64,000 nt of DNA from an uncultured Lachnospiraceae bacterium (GTDB taxonomy: Bacteria; Bacillota; Clostridia; Lachnospirales; Lachnospiraceae). The notes under the pieces are model-generated. The model searched no databases. It saw only the letters and a list, made by a program, of their open reading frames with translations, and was not told the DNA's origin. Positions 32,904 through 41,466 of the stretch are shown in pieces; the stretch's first letter is position 1, and each line of letters begins with the position of its first letter. A program made the translations under genes and the position numbers. Location of the stretch: contig CANRZW010000011.1 in assembly GCA_947644545.1 (NCBI GenBank), positions 1 through 64,000 on the forward strand, in the 5' to 3' direction.

Positions 32904-33698
32904 ATGGAAAAAACACAGAAAACAGGCACACAGGCGAACCAATCGGCGGAGAAAATGTTAGTCATGCTGGAATATCTTGCAGGGCAGAGTGAACCGATCC
33001 GCCTGCTGGATATTTCAAAGGATCTGGGAGTAAATGTGAGCACCGCGCTTCGGTTTCTCACCGCACTGATCAACAAAGGATACGTGACACAGGAGGAAGG
33101 GACATCCAGATATTATATGACATATAAGATCTGCGCTCTGGCAAACAGGGTCAGTGTACATATGGATATACGTTCGATCGTGAAACCCTATATGGAACAG
33201 CTTTCCCAGCTCTTTGGAGAATCGGTATGTCTGGCGATCGAGGAGAGCAGGAAGGTAGTCTATATCGAAGTGGTGGAAGGATCGGGGCAGATGCTGCGGA
33301 CGATGCAGAGGATCGGCAATGTGGCGCCGATGCATTGTACCGGTATCGGGAAACTGCTGCTGCTGAATTATACGGATACGGAACTGGATCAGCTGATCGA
33401 GACGGAGGGGCTGGAGCGGTACACGGAGTACACGTTAGTCAGCAAATCACAGTTGACAGAAGAGCTGTCGAAGATTCGACGGCAGGGAGTCGCATACGAT
33501 AACGAGGAATGTGAACTGGGGGCGCGCTGTGTGGCCGGGCCGATTTATGATTCCAGCGGGAGGGTGGTCGCAGGGGTCAGCGTGACTGGCCCGACCAATC
33601 ACCTCGCAGACGAGTTTATTGCGGAACGTCTGGGGGAATTTCGGCGGATTATGGAGGAGATCTCCTTCAAGATGGGATATAAGGCATTTGAACCGTGA
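32904..33698 (+). CDS. IclR-family transcriptional regulator
   Basis: 264 residues. N-terminal winged helix (KMLVMLEYLAGQSEPIRLLDISKDLGVNVSTALRFL) and C-terminal IclR effector domain (APMHCTGIGKLLLLN; YDNEECELGARCVAGPIYDSSGRVVAGVSV). It is transcribed toward a LarA-family gene, with the large catabolic operon beyond. By context it should control that operon and the LarA gene; candidate dyad operators lie at 35261-35296. The effector is unknown. Confidence 0.93.
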   Translation: MEKTQKTGTQANQSAEKMLVMLEYLAGQSEPIRLLDISKDLGVNVSTALRFLTALINKGYVTQEEGTSRYYMTYKICALANRVSVHMDIRSIVKPYMEQLSQLFGESVCLAIEESRKVVYIEVVEGSGQMLRTMQRIGNVAPMHCTGIGKLLLLNYTDTELDQLIETEGLERYTEYTLVSKSQLTEELSKIRRQGVAYDNEECELGARCVAGPIYDSSGRVVAGVSVTGPTNHLADEFIAERLGEFRRIMEEISFKMGYKAFEP

Positions 33699-33715
33699 TC
33701 GGGGAAATAAAGCAA

Positions 33716-33740
33716 GGGTCGGCATTATTGCCGGCCCTTT
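33716..33740. terminator. Terminator hairpin between the convergent IclR and larA-like genes
   Basis: Stem GGGTCGGCA / TGCCGGCCC (9 bp, one wobble) with a TTAT loop and TTT tail on the + strand; the other strand also reads into a T-rich flank. Confidence 0.75.
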
Positions 33741-33778
33741 GTCTGTGGAGGACTTTCGTCTGTGCTGGCAGAGAAGTA

Positions 33779-35050
33779 CTATGCCACAAATACGGAGATC
33801 CCGTTGGGAATCACAGTGATCTCGCCTGTATCCCCTGCGCCTGTCAGCCTTCTTGCCAGAACCAGGGCTTCCTCCAGCGTGGGCGCGTATTCCATTTTCA
33901 TATCCCGGATCATCGTCTCCCATCTGCTTTCGGTCACGTAGATTACCCGTTTCTTTTCCAGAATTCTTGCTAAGATCTGATACTGCCACTGGTCCGGTAC
34001 CGTCTCGTCCATGGGAGTAGCGCGGATCCTTTCGAGCAGATCCTGAATACTGCTGCAGTCTCTCAGAGCCTGGTAGAAATCTTCTCCGCCTGTGCCGTCC
34101 GCACATTCCGCGCAGATGATGATAACGCCGCCATCCTGCGCGGCTGCATCTGCCGTACACAATCCCTTGACAGTCTGATAGATATTCTGATCCAAAGGTG
34201 CACCGCCGTTAGAAGTCACTACGATGGGCGTCTTTCTTCCGGCCGTGACCTGGCAATAAGGTGTGAGGAAAGCGCAGCCTGCTTCGTGGGCCACTGCCGG
34301 ATCTCCCGCAAAAGCCGCGGCGACTTTCTTATCCTCATCGATCACAACATTGACAATATAGGCAAGCTTTGCCATGCCGGCGGCCGCCGTCATGTCCCGG
34401 TGAATGGGGTTGTTTTCCAGATTTCCGGTTCTGGCACAGGGGCTGTCGATAAAGGCGGCGCAGTGATTGCCAAGCACGGTCACCCGGCTGCAGACACCCG
34501 GCAGCACGCTCTTCCTTCCACCGGAGAATCCGGCAAAAAAGTGTGGCTCGATAAAACCTTCCGCCACCAGAAGGTCCGTCTCCACGGCAGCCCGATTGAT
34601 CCAAAGGCGCGCCCCGGAGGGCAGTACGCCCAAGTCTGCCAACTGTGTCCGGTCGTCACAGTCATGAACCAGGATGTGTTCCTTCTCCACGATTTCCTGT
34701 CCCAGTTTTTTGATTAGTTCCTCCTGTCTGGTTCCCCGGTGACAGCCTGTAGCCACCAGGAGTGTGATCTTTATGTCAGGATTTCCCTGCCGCAGTTGTT
34801 TCAGCATAAAGGGGATGATCTTTTTGCTGGGAACCGGTCTGGTATGATCGCTGATGATCACGGTGGCCGTAGCCTTGTCCCTCGCCAGTTCCCACAGGGG
34901 AGGAGTTCCCAGCGGATGTTCCATGGCCTGCGCTACCAGCTTCTCCTGGCTTTCTGCTCTCCTCAGTTCTCCGATCCGGGATTCCAATACTTGTACAACG
35001 CCATCCTCACGCATCGTCAGATGGGTATTTCCATAGGGAATTGAAATCAT
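33779..35050 (-). CDS. LarA-family nickel-pincer racemase/epimerase
   Basis: 423 residues. The family (DUF2088 plus C-terminal domain) uses a nickel-pincer nucleotide to racemise or epimerise 2-hydroxyacids. Seen here: VIISDHTRPVPSKKIIPFM, VATGCHRGT with the His that shuttles hydride, and EPHFFAGFSGGRKSVLPG with the pincer-anchoring Lys. Known members act on lactate, malate, gluconate and other acids. No larB, larC or larE cofactor genes are in the window, so the cofactor must be made elsewhere. Divergent from a sugar-acid-like catabolic operon, it more likely epimerises a sugar acid than lactate (inference). The start at 35050 follows GGAAAGGAG; an upstream in-frame ATG at 35155 is unlikely. 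Confidence 0.88.
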   Translation of the reverse strand: MISIPYGNTHLTMREDGVVQVLESRIGELRRAESQEKLVAQAMEHPLGTPPLWELARDKATATVIISDHTRPVPSKKIIPFMLKQLRQGNPDIKITLLVATGCHRGTRQEELIKKLGQEIVEKEHILVHDCDDRTQLADLGVLPSGARLWINRAAVETDLLVAEGFIEPHFFAGFSGGRKSVLPGVCSRVTVLGNHCAAFIDSPCARTGNLENNPIHRDMTAAAGMAKLAYIVNVVIDEDKKVAAAFAGDPAVAHEAGCAFLTPYCQVTAGRKTPIVVTSNGGAPLDQNIYQTVKGLCTADAAAQDGGVIIICAECADGTGGEDFYQALRDCSSIQDLLERIRATPMDETVPDQWQYQILARILEKKRVIYVTESRWETMIRDMKMEYAPTLEEALVLARRLTGAGDTGEITVIPNGISVFVA

Positions 35051-35102
35051 ATCGTTTCTCCTTTCCATGATCGCCTGATGGGTCGAAATGTGGTTGCCTG
35101 CA

Positions 35103-35131
35103 ATTGTATCAGAAAAAGACTGCCTGATCAA
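35103..35131 (-). promoter_or_regulatory. Promoter for the larA-like gene
   Basis: On the - strand: TTGATC, 17-bp spacer, TACAAT (TACAAT is the complement of 35103-35108; TTGATC of 35126-35131). Confidence 0.65.
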
Positions 35132-35220
35132 TGGAAAATGTAAAGAGTGCGTCATATGGCAGGTTGCTGAGGTATAAAGATCATTTCAGCAAAATTTCCG
35201 GAAGAATCCCCAAAAAAATG

Positions 35221-35250
35221 TTGACAAATTTGAAGTGGTGGGGGTATAAT
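35221..35250 (+). promoter_or_regulatory. Consensus promoter of the catabolic operon
   Basis: TTGACA (35221-35226), 18-bp spacer, TATAAT (35245-35250). Both hexamers are perfect; such a strong promoter usually needs repression. Confidence 0.85.
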
Positions 35251-35260
35251 TAGCTAAATG

Positions 35261-35296
35261 ATTCAAATAATGAAATTAAATTTCAATATTTGAAAT
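35261..35296. promoter_or_regulatory. Paired dyads downstream of the operon promoter (putative IclR operators)
   Basis: A perfect 7-bp dyad ATTTCAA-TAT-TTGAAAT at 35280-35296 and a related imperfect dyad ATTCAAATAATGAAAT at 35261-35276, both just after the start point. Assignment to the nearby IclR protein is inference. Confidence 0.55.
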
Positions 35297-35385
35297 TTAA
35301 AAAGGAGGAGGGAATTATAAAAATAGTTTTAAAAAAGCGAATAAGATAACTATTAATGAAAATGATAAATCAAGGAGGTATTCAA

Positions 35386-36825
35386 ATGAAAAAGAGACAA
35401 AAAATGTTGGCAGTGCTTTTGGCATCAACGACGTTGGCTGCTACGCTTGTGGGCTGCGGGGGCCAGGCTGCAGACAGTCAGGGGAGCAGTGACGGGGGAC
35501 AGGAAACTGCTGCAGCCACTGAGAGTGAAACAACAGAGGAACAGGAGCAGGCATCTTCCGGTGATGTGCAGGTATTGAACTTCTATGCATGGACGAGTCC
35601 GGAGAATATGGTTCCGCTGACAGAGGCCTTTAATCAGGATTATGCAGGCAAGTATGAGATGGTATACCAGAAGCTGGCGGATGCCGCTACGATGACCATC
35701 AACACGGCGCTCGGTTCCGGTGAGCCGATCGATGTCATGACGCAGGCGAGCGCGATGGATTTACGTATCCGTGCGGATGACGGCGTATATCTGGGCCTGA
35801 AACAGTTCTTTGACAAGGAAGGATGGACCTATGAGGAGAAGATCGGAAGCGCCATGGAAGAGACCATGAATATTGAGGGTGACTACTATGCGATCCCTTA
35901 TTGTAACAATATCAACATGGTTTGGTTCAACAAGAAGATGTTTGACGAGGCGGGCATGGAGTATCCGCAGTCCGGGTGGACCTGGGATGACTTCAGAGAG
36001 ACGGCGATCGCCATGACGCACGGTGAAGGCGGCGATAAGGTTTATGGAGCAATGTTAGACTATGCCGACGGTGACGGCGACAACTATTGGGATCTGATCG
36101 CCCGTCAGAAGCTGGGAGCGTTTACTTATTATAATGATGATTTTACGGCAACCCGGTTCGATGCACCGGAATTCAAGGAGAGCCTGGATTATTTCTATAA
36201 CCTGGCGATGGTAGACAAATGTATCGTTCCGGTTGACGAGTATACGGCACTGCAGTATCACAAGGATCCCACCGGTATGGCCGGTCTGTACAATGGCAAG
36301 TATGCGATGTGGATTGCACCGGTGTACGGATGTCTGTATCTGAATGAAAGCTATGGCGAGGTTCCGGAAGGCACCGATATCGGCGTGGTTGATATGCCTA
36401 CTGTTGACGGCGGTGCGACGATCACAACCTGTTATACATCCACAGCCAGCATTCCGGCAACCTGTAAGGATCCGGATGCGGCATGGGAAGCATTGAAATA
36501 CATCTGTATTGAACATGCGGAATTATTTGCAGGACCGAAGGCAATGCATCCCGGATATGAATTCCAGAGCGATGAGGAGAGAGATGCATTCAACCATATT
36601 ATTTTCGACGGCAAGCCGGGTCTGGATGTAGATATGGCGATGGAAGTTATGGCTTTAGACCGTACTCTGGTCAGCAAGGATACCACGGTCAGAAAAGGAC
36701 AGGTCGGAATCAATGAAGCAATCAAGAACAATATGACGCTGGTATTCTCCGGTGAGATGAGCGTGGATGAGGCGTTGGCAAATCTGAAGGAACAAGGTGA
36801 TGCAGCGATTGCGGCTGATCAATAA
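35386..36825 (+). CDS. ABC sugar transporter substrate-binding lipoprotein (family 1)
   Basis: 479 residues from 35386, which has CAAGGAGG 7 nt upstream. Type II signal peptide with lipobox LVGC (Cys24), then a Ser/Thr/Glu-rich spacer (about 25-60) and a mature periplasmic-binding-protein fold (MTQASAMDLRIRADDGVYLGLKQFF; WFNKKMFDEAGMEYPQSGWTWDDFRE; GKYAMWIAPVYG). It should bind a mono- or oligosaccharide or sugar acid outside the cell and deliver it to the two permeases downstream. The gene is followed by a stable hairpin, typical for transcripts where the binding protein is made in excess. Confidence 0.93.
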   Translation: MKKRQKMLAVLLASTTLAATLVGCGGQAADSQGSSDGGQETAAATESETTEEQEQASSGDVQVLNFYAWTSPENMVPLTEAFNQDYAGKYEMVYQKLADAATMTINTALGSGEPIDVMTQASAMDLRIRADDGVYLGLKQFFDKEGWTYEEKIGSAMEETMNIEGDYYAIPYCNNINMVWFNKKMFDEAGMEYPQSGWTWDDFRETAIAMTHGEGGDKVYGAMLDYADGDGDNYWDLIARQKLGAFTYYNDDFTATRFDAPEFKESLDYFYNLAMVDKCIVPVDEYTALQYHKDPTGMAGLYNGKYAMWIAPVYGCLYLNESYGEVPEGTDIGVVDMPTVDGGATITTCYTSTASIPATCKDPDAAWEALKYICIEHAELFAGPKAMHPGYEFQSDEERDAFNHIIFDGKPGLDVDMAMEVMALDRTLVSKDTTVRKGQVGINEAIKNNMTLVFSGEMSVDEALANLKEQGDAAIAADQ

Positions 36826-36851
36826 GATACATGGTATAAGTCAGATGGCCG

Positions 36852-36887
36852 GAATTGCCCCTGTGTCTTTTGGCACAGGGGCAATTC
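36852..36887 (+). other. Intercistronic hairpin after the binding-protein gene
   Basis: A perfect 14-bp stem (GAATTGCCCCTGTG and its complement) with an 8-nt loop, no T tract. Likely an mRNA-stabilising or partial-termination element between the binding protein and the permease. Confidence 0.8.
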
Positions 36888-36899
36888 GGTTAGAAGGGA

Positions 36900-37820
36900 G
36901 TGATTACGATAGCTAACGCAATATCCAAACAAAGAATGACAAAAAGAGAAGCTAAGGAAAATTTGATGGGTTGGGCATTTATTGGCCTGAACCTGGCGGG
37001 ATATCTGTTATTTAAGCTTCTGCCGCTTGTTTTGGCAGGGGTGTTGAGCTTTGCGAAATGGAATATAGCAGCGAGTCTGGATACCTTGAAGTTTGTAGGC
37101 TTTGATAATTTTCTCAGGATCTTCCGGGATCCTGTTTTCTGGGAATCATTCTGGAATACGATTCTCTATGCGGTCGTGATGGTACCGATCGCGATCGGAC
37201 TGTCTTTGGTCCTGGCGGTAATTCTGGATACGCATGTATTCGGCAAGGGCCTGCTGCGGCTGGCGTTCTATCTGCCGAATATCTCCTCTATGGTGGCAGT
37301 ATCCATCGTGTGGATGATCTTATTTATCCCCTCCTACGGACCGATCAACTCGATCCTGATGTCGCTGGGGGTCAGCAATCCGCCTAAATGGCTGAATGCT
37401 ACATCGACGTCTCTGCTTTCGATCATCATTATCGGTGTCTGGCAGCGTCTTGGTTATAATATTATTATCATTCTGGCAGGGCTGCAGGGAGTATCGAAGT
37501 CGCTGTATGAGGCGGCGGAGATCGACGGAGCAAACGGAGTGCAGAAATTCTTCTATATTACAATCCCGTCTCTGACCAATACGATGTTCTTCCTGACCAT
37601 GATCTCCTTCATCAGTTCGTTCCAGATGTTTACACCGGTACAGGTTATGACGAAGGGTGGACCGGGTACGTCTTCGTCGGTGCTGGTTTATTACATTTAT
37701 AAGGCGGCATTCCAGAACAACGATATTGGCGGCGCCAGCGCTATGGCCTGGATACTGTTTCTGTTGGTATTTGTTTTTTCGGCGGCGCGTATGATCGTTT
37801 CGCGGAAAAAAGAGTCCTGA
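36900..37820 (+). CDS. ABC sugar transporter permease (MalF/UgpA type)
   Basis: 306 residues, six membrane segments, and the EAA loop (LYEAAEIDGANGVQKFFYITIPSL) that contacts the ATPase. The start is uncertain: the GTG at 36900 overlaps the ribosome binding site (GAAGGGAGTG); an in-frame ATG at 36936 (Met13) would also leave all membrane segments intact. It pairs with the next permease. No ATPase gene follows, so a shared MsmK-like ATPase encoded elsewhere is expected. Confidence 0.92.
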   Translation: MITIANAISKQRMTKREAKENLMGWAFIGLNLAGYLLFKLLPLVLAGVLSFAKWNIAASLDTLKFVGFDNFLRIFRDPVFWESFWNTILYAVVMVPIAIGLSLVLAVILDTHVFGKGLLRLAFYLPNISSMVAVSIVWMILFIPSYGPINSILMSLGVSNPPKWLNATSTSLLSIIIIGVWQRLGYNIIIILAGLQGVSKSLYEAAEIDGANGVQKFFYITIPSLTNTMFFLTMISFISSFQMFTPVQVMTKGGPGTSSSVLVYYIYKAAFQNNDIGGASAMAWILFLLVFVFSAARMIVSRKKES

Positions 37821-37837
37821 CGGCAAGGAGGTGTGGT

Positions 37838-38674
37838 ATGGGTTATCAAAAGAAACGATTGATTACAAAAATAGTCCTGACGGTGGTCATGGCAGTGATC
37901 TCGATTATCATGCTGCTGCCGTTTGCCTGGATGTTGTCGGCATCTTTTAAGCCGGATAATCAGATCTTTAATTTCCCCATTGAATGGATCCCGAAGGATT
38001 TCACATGGGCAAATTATGACAGGGTATGGAATTCCGACGTTCCGTTTTCACGGTTTTTTGCAAATTCCCTGAAGGTTACGCTGCTTTCCGTTACCGGAGA
38101 AGTGCTGACCAGTGCATTGGCGGCTTATGCCTTTGCCAAGATCAAGTTTAAGGGCAGAGAGATTATTTTTCTGATCTATCTGTCAACGCTGGCGTTCCCG
38201 GGACAGATGATGCTGATCCCCAGATATGTTCTTTTTAAGGCGTTCGGGATCTATAACACGCATCTGGCATTGATCCTGCCGGGTATGTTCACGGCATTCG
38301 GCACATTTATGCTGCGGCAGTTCTTTATGTCGATTCCGGATGAACTTTGTGAGTCGGCGAAGATCGACGGCGCCGGGCATTTCACGATATTCTCGAAGAT
38401 TGTGGTGCCGCTGGCGATACCGGCATTCAGTGCGCTGATCATTTTCCAGTTCGTGGGTTCCTGGAATGATTATGAGGCGCCGCTTGTCTATATCAGAAGC
38501 AAAGAGTTGGCAACGATCCCTCTGGGACTGAACTTCTTCCGTGATGAGAACTCGGCCAGCTATGGTGCGATCATGGCAGCATCCGTCTGTTCTCTGATAC
38601 CGATCTTTGCGGTTTTTCTGGCGTTCCAGAAGCAGTTTGTGGCAGGTATCGCAACGTCGGGATTGAAAGAGTAG
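37838..38674 (+). CDS. ABC sugar transporter permease (MalG/UgpE type)
   Basis: 278 residues, six membrane segments with the EAA loop (DELCESAKIDGAGHFTIFSKIVVPL). AAGGAGGTG precedes the ATG, 17 bp after the first permease. Forms the heterodimeric channel with it. Confidence 0.93.
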   Translation: MGYQKKRLITKIVLTVVMAVISIIMLLPFAWMLSASFKPDNQIFNFPIEWIPKDFTWANYDRVWNSDVPFSRFFANSLKVTLLSVTGEVLTSALAAYAFAKIKFKGREIIFLIYLSTLAFPGQMMLIPRYVLFKAFGIYNTHLALILPGMFTAFGTFMLRQFFMSIPDELCESAKIDGAGHFTIFSKIVVPLAIPAFSALIIFQFVGSWNDYEAPLVYIRSKELATIPLGLNFFRDENSASYGAIMAASVCSLIPIFAVFLAFQKQFVAGIATSGLKE

Positions 38675-38708
38675 GAAAAACATAATATATGCTTCGGCAT
38701 GGAGGTAA

Positions 38709-38829
38709 GGTTGAATAAATTCTCTGATGAGCAATTTATTCAACCAAGAATTTGTGTCGAAGTGTCACAAATTCTATTGATCGCAGAGCAGAATCTGAAA
38801 TTCTGCTCGCGTCCTCAGCGCAAAGCGCT
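38709..38829. repeat. Array of four palindromes in the permease-to-glycosidase-like spacer (REP-like)
   Basis: Four successive inverted repeats in 121 bp: 13-bp arms GGTTGAATAAATT (38709-38721 / 38733-38745); 10-bp arms AGAATTTGTG (38747-38756 / 38766-38775); 9-bp arms GAGCAGAAT (38786-38794 / 38800-38808); 5-bp arms AGCGC (38817-38821 / 38825-38829). No gene fits the spacer. Confidence 0.85.
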
Positions 38830-38846
38830 TCGGAATGGAGGTAACT

Positions 38847-41408
38847 ATGAATCAAAATAGCAGGATTGCGATATGCAGTTTTGAGGTGAAAAACGGGTCG
38901 GTTTTTGGTCGTGAGGAATTGATCAAAGCCCTGCAGGAACAGAAAGCATGTGTGAGCGAAAAGAGTCACTGGACGACGGACGTACACAAGGACGAGATTA
39001 TGGTTGCGATCGGCACATCGGCGGATCTGCGCATTCAGACACTGCTTGCCGGGGCCGGCAAGGAAGCGCCGCACAAGAAAGAGAGTCTGCTGTGCTGCCA
39101 TGTGCCGGTGCGCGAGGGAAGCGTTCTGGTGCTTGCCGGTGCGGATGATGCGGGACTTATGTATCTGCTGCTCGAGATGGCACGGCGGGTACAGGAAAAG
39201 GGACCGCAGGCGCTTACCATGGCAGAGGAGTTCTACGAGGAGCCGGATAATGCGGTGCGTTGTATGGATCGCTACATAGTCGGACATTTGGATAATGAAT
39301 GGTTCCGGTCTGAGGAATTCTGGCAGTATTATCTGAAGAGGCTGGCAAGAGCGAGATTTAACCGCCTGTGCCTGATTGTCGGTTTTGACACGCCGTATAT
39401 GGCGCCGCCTTATCCGTTCTTCCTGCAGGAAGTGGAAGGGTATGAAAAGATCAAACCGTTACGGTTTACGAAGGAAGATGCACAGGCTAACCTGGAAGCG
39501 CTCAGGCGGGTGATCGATCTGTGCCATCAGTACAGTATGCAGTTTGTATTTGCGACCTGGCAGCAGCGGCCATGGACCGAGGAGCAGGATACGCTGGTGG
39601 AAGGGCTTCCGGAGGATGAGAGAGAGCTTTCCGATTATTGTTATACCGGTCTGAAAGCGTTGTTGAGAGAAGTGCCGGATGTTGATATCGTATCGTTCCG
39701 GGTGAATCATGAATCCGGTGTGGGTTCACAGGTATCGGCTGCCGAGTTCTGGAATCACTGTGCGGATGCGGTGGCAGAGACAGGTAAGGAGCTGGGCCGC
39801 GACTATATTCTTGATCTGCGTGCTAAGGGGCTTACGGAAGAGATGGTGAATCATGCGCATTCCCAGGGACTGCAGGTGGAAGTGCCGACCAAATACTGGT
39901 GTGAACATGCGGCGCTGCCGTATCATCTGTCGATTATGCGGACCGAGGAACTGGATCGGCTGGATAACTACAACCATTCCAGAAGATATTCTTATGCGGA
40001 TATGCTGGAGAAGCCTCTGCGTTATCCGGTGATCTTCCGTCTCTGGAACTACGGCTCCACGAATCTGTTCCTGTGGGGAGACGCCGATTATGCCAGACGG
40101 TTCTCACAAAGCTGCGCTCTTTCCGGGTCCAGTGGTTTTCAGGTAAACGCGCCGCTGGCTTTGAAATACGGTTATGAGCAGTCTCACAGGGAGGCATGGC
40201 AGACCTTTGCGGATCCGGCCCTGCGTTCCGGCAGGTGGGAAGACGAGAGATTCTTCTCCTGGTATACGATGTATGGCCGTCTGGGATACAATGTACAGAC
40301 GGATCCGGAAGTGTGGAACAGTGAGTTTGTCCATCATTTCGGTGAGAAGGCCGAGGCAGCGCAGCGTGCACTGGCAGTGGCAAGTAAGATCGTTCCTTTT
40401 GTCACAACGGTACATATGCCGGTACATCCTTCCCTGCGGTACTGGACGGAGATGAACACCGGATGGGCATTGTTCAAGGAGAATAATATTTATGAGATGC
40501 AGCATTTTGACTGCGTGCCTTTCCTGACCTACGGCAGTTCCGAACCGAGCGATCACGGTCTTTTCTACGGAATCGACGAGTATGCTGCAGATCTGGCAGC
40601 CGGTAAGATACAGGGCAAATATACACCCCTGCAGTATGCAGCCCTGCTGCTTGACCTGGCAAGGGAGGCGGAGAACGAGATAAAAGCGATGCCGATGGCG
40701 GAACTGTCCGGAAAGCCGGAGGCGCTTGCACTTACGGTAGATGTGACGATGCTGGTATCCTTTGCACGGTATCACGGGGCGAAGATCTACGCTGCTTTTG
40801 CACTGGCGATGTATGACCAGACGAAAGAGAAGTCATGGCTGCCCGATGCCGCGCTGCATATGGAGAAGGCGATCGGACATTGGAATGATCTGGCAGAGGC
40901 GGGATGCAAATACTATTATCATGATCTGGATTTCAGTACCGCCGGTACAAAGACCAGACGGGGCACCTGGAAGGATCTGACGAAAGAGCTGCTGGCGGAT
41001 CAGGCGACCTTGCAGAAGATGCTGCAGGAAGAGAAAGCTACGGCAAAAGAACTTGTGCATGATGTAACGGCGAAGGCTGCACCGGGACTGTACGGCGACT
41101 GGCCCGAGGCTGTAAAGGCAGGGGAGGCGGTAACGATCCGTGTGGAGGCAGAGGTAGCAGCTTCCCTGAGTGAGGCGCCGGTACTGCATTACCGACATGT
41201 TGACCAGACGGAAGGAATGTTCCATGAACTTCCGATGGTATATACGGCCGGAGGCTTTGAGGCCGAGATTCCCGCGTCTTATGTGACGGATAACTGGGAT
41301 CTGATGGTCTATGTGACGGCAAGGACGGACGAGAGTTCCTGCAGGGTATATCCCGGTATCTATCATCCGGAATACCCGTATCCGTATCATGTGATCCAGG
41401 TAGTGTAA
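38847..41408 (+). CDS. Large uncharacterised protein resembling alpha-glucuronidase/GH20-type glycosidases
   Basis: 853 residues, no signal peptide. The first ~130 residues look like the beta-alpha accessory domain that precedes the barrel in GH20/GH67/GH84-like enzymes (MVAIGTSADLR, SVLVLAGADDAGLMYLLLEMARRV). A TIM-barrel-like region follows (RARFNRLCLIVGFDTPYM; DVDIVSFRVNHESGVGSQ; FRLWNYGSTNLFLWGDADYA), then a helical region and a C-terminal Ig-like beta domain (about 755-853, PVLHYRHVDQTEGMFHELPM). I do not recognise a defined GH family. Candidate acids are the conserved-looking Glu in NHESG and Asp in WGDADY. GGAGGTAAC precedes the ATG at 38847. It lies in the operon after the importer, so it likely acts on the imported compound. 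Confidence 0.7.
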   Translation: MNQNSRIAICSFEVKNGSVFGREELIKALQEQKACVSEKSHWTTDVHKDEIMVAIGTSADLRIQTLLAGAGKEAPHKKESLLCCHVPVREGSVLVLAGADDAGLMYLLLEMARRVQEKGPQALTMAEEFYEEPDNAVRCMDRYIVGHLDNEWFRSEEFWQYYLKRLARARFNRLCLIVGFDTPYMAPPYPFFLQEVEGYEKIKPLRFTKEDAQANLEALRRVIDLCHQYSMQFVFATWQQRPWTEEQDTLVEGLPEDERELSDYCYTGLKALLREVPDVDIVSFRVNHESGVGSQVSAAEFWNHCADAVAETGKELGRDYILDLRAKGLTEEMVNHAHSQGLQVEVPTKYWCEHAALPYHLSIMRTEELDRLDNYNHSRRYSYADMLEKPLRYPVIFRLWNYGSTNLFLWGDADYARRFSQSCALSGSSGFQVNAPLALKYGYEQSHREAWQTFADPALRSGRWEDERFFSWYTMYGRLGYNVQTDPEVWNSEFVHHFGEKAEAAQRALAVASKIVPFVTTVHMPVHPSLRYWTEMNTGWALFKENNIYEMQHFDCVPFLTYGSSEPSDHGLFYGIDEYAADLAAGKIQGKYTPLQYAALLLDLAREAENEIKAMPMAELSGKPEALALTVDVTMLVSFARYHGAKIYAAFALAMYDQTKEKSWLPDAALHMEKAIGHWNDLAEAGCKYYYHDLDFSTAGTKTRRGTWKDLTKELLADQATLQKMLQEEKATAKELVHDVTAKAAPGLYGDWPEAVKAGEAVTIRVEAEVAASLSEAPVLHYRHVDQTEGMFHELPMVYTAGGFEAEIPASYVTDNWDLMVYVTARTDESSCRVYPGIYHPEYPYPYHVIQVV

Positions 41409-41466
41409 GATGATTTGTGGTTCAGAATAATGAGAAATCAATCGTGGAGAGGAATGGAGATCAGTT

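Noticed and set aside
33779..35050. Lactate racemase
   Set aside because: LarA motifs are present, but the neighbourhood is sugar-acid-like and no lactate genes or lar cofactor genes are nearby; only the family call is safe.
35193..35207. CodY-like box before the catabolic operon promoter
   Set aside because: Four mismatches to the consensus in an A+T-rich spacer; too weak to claim.
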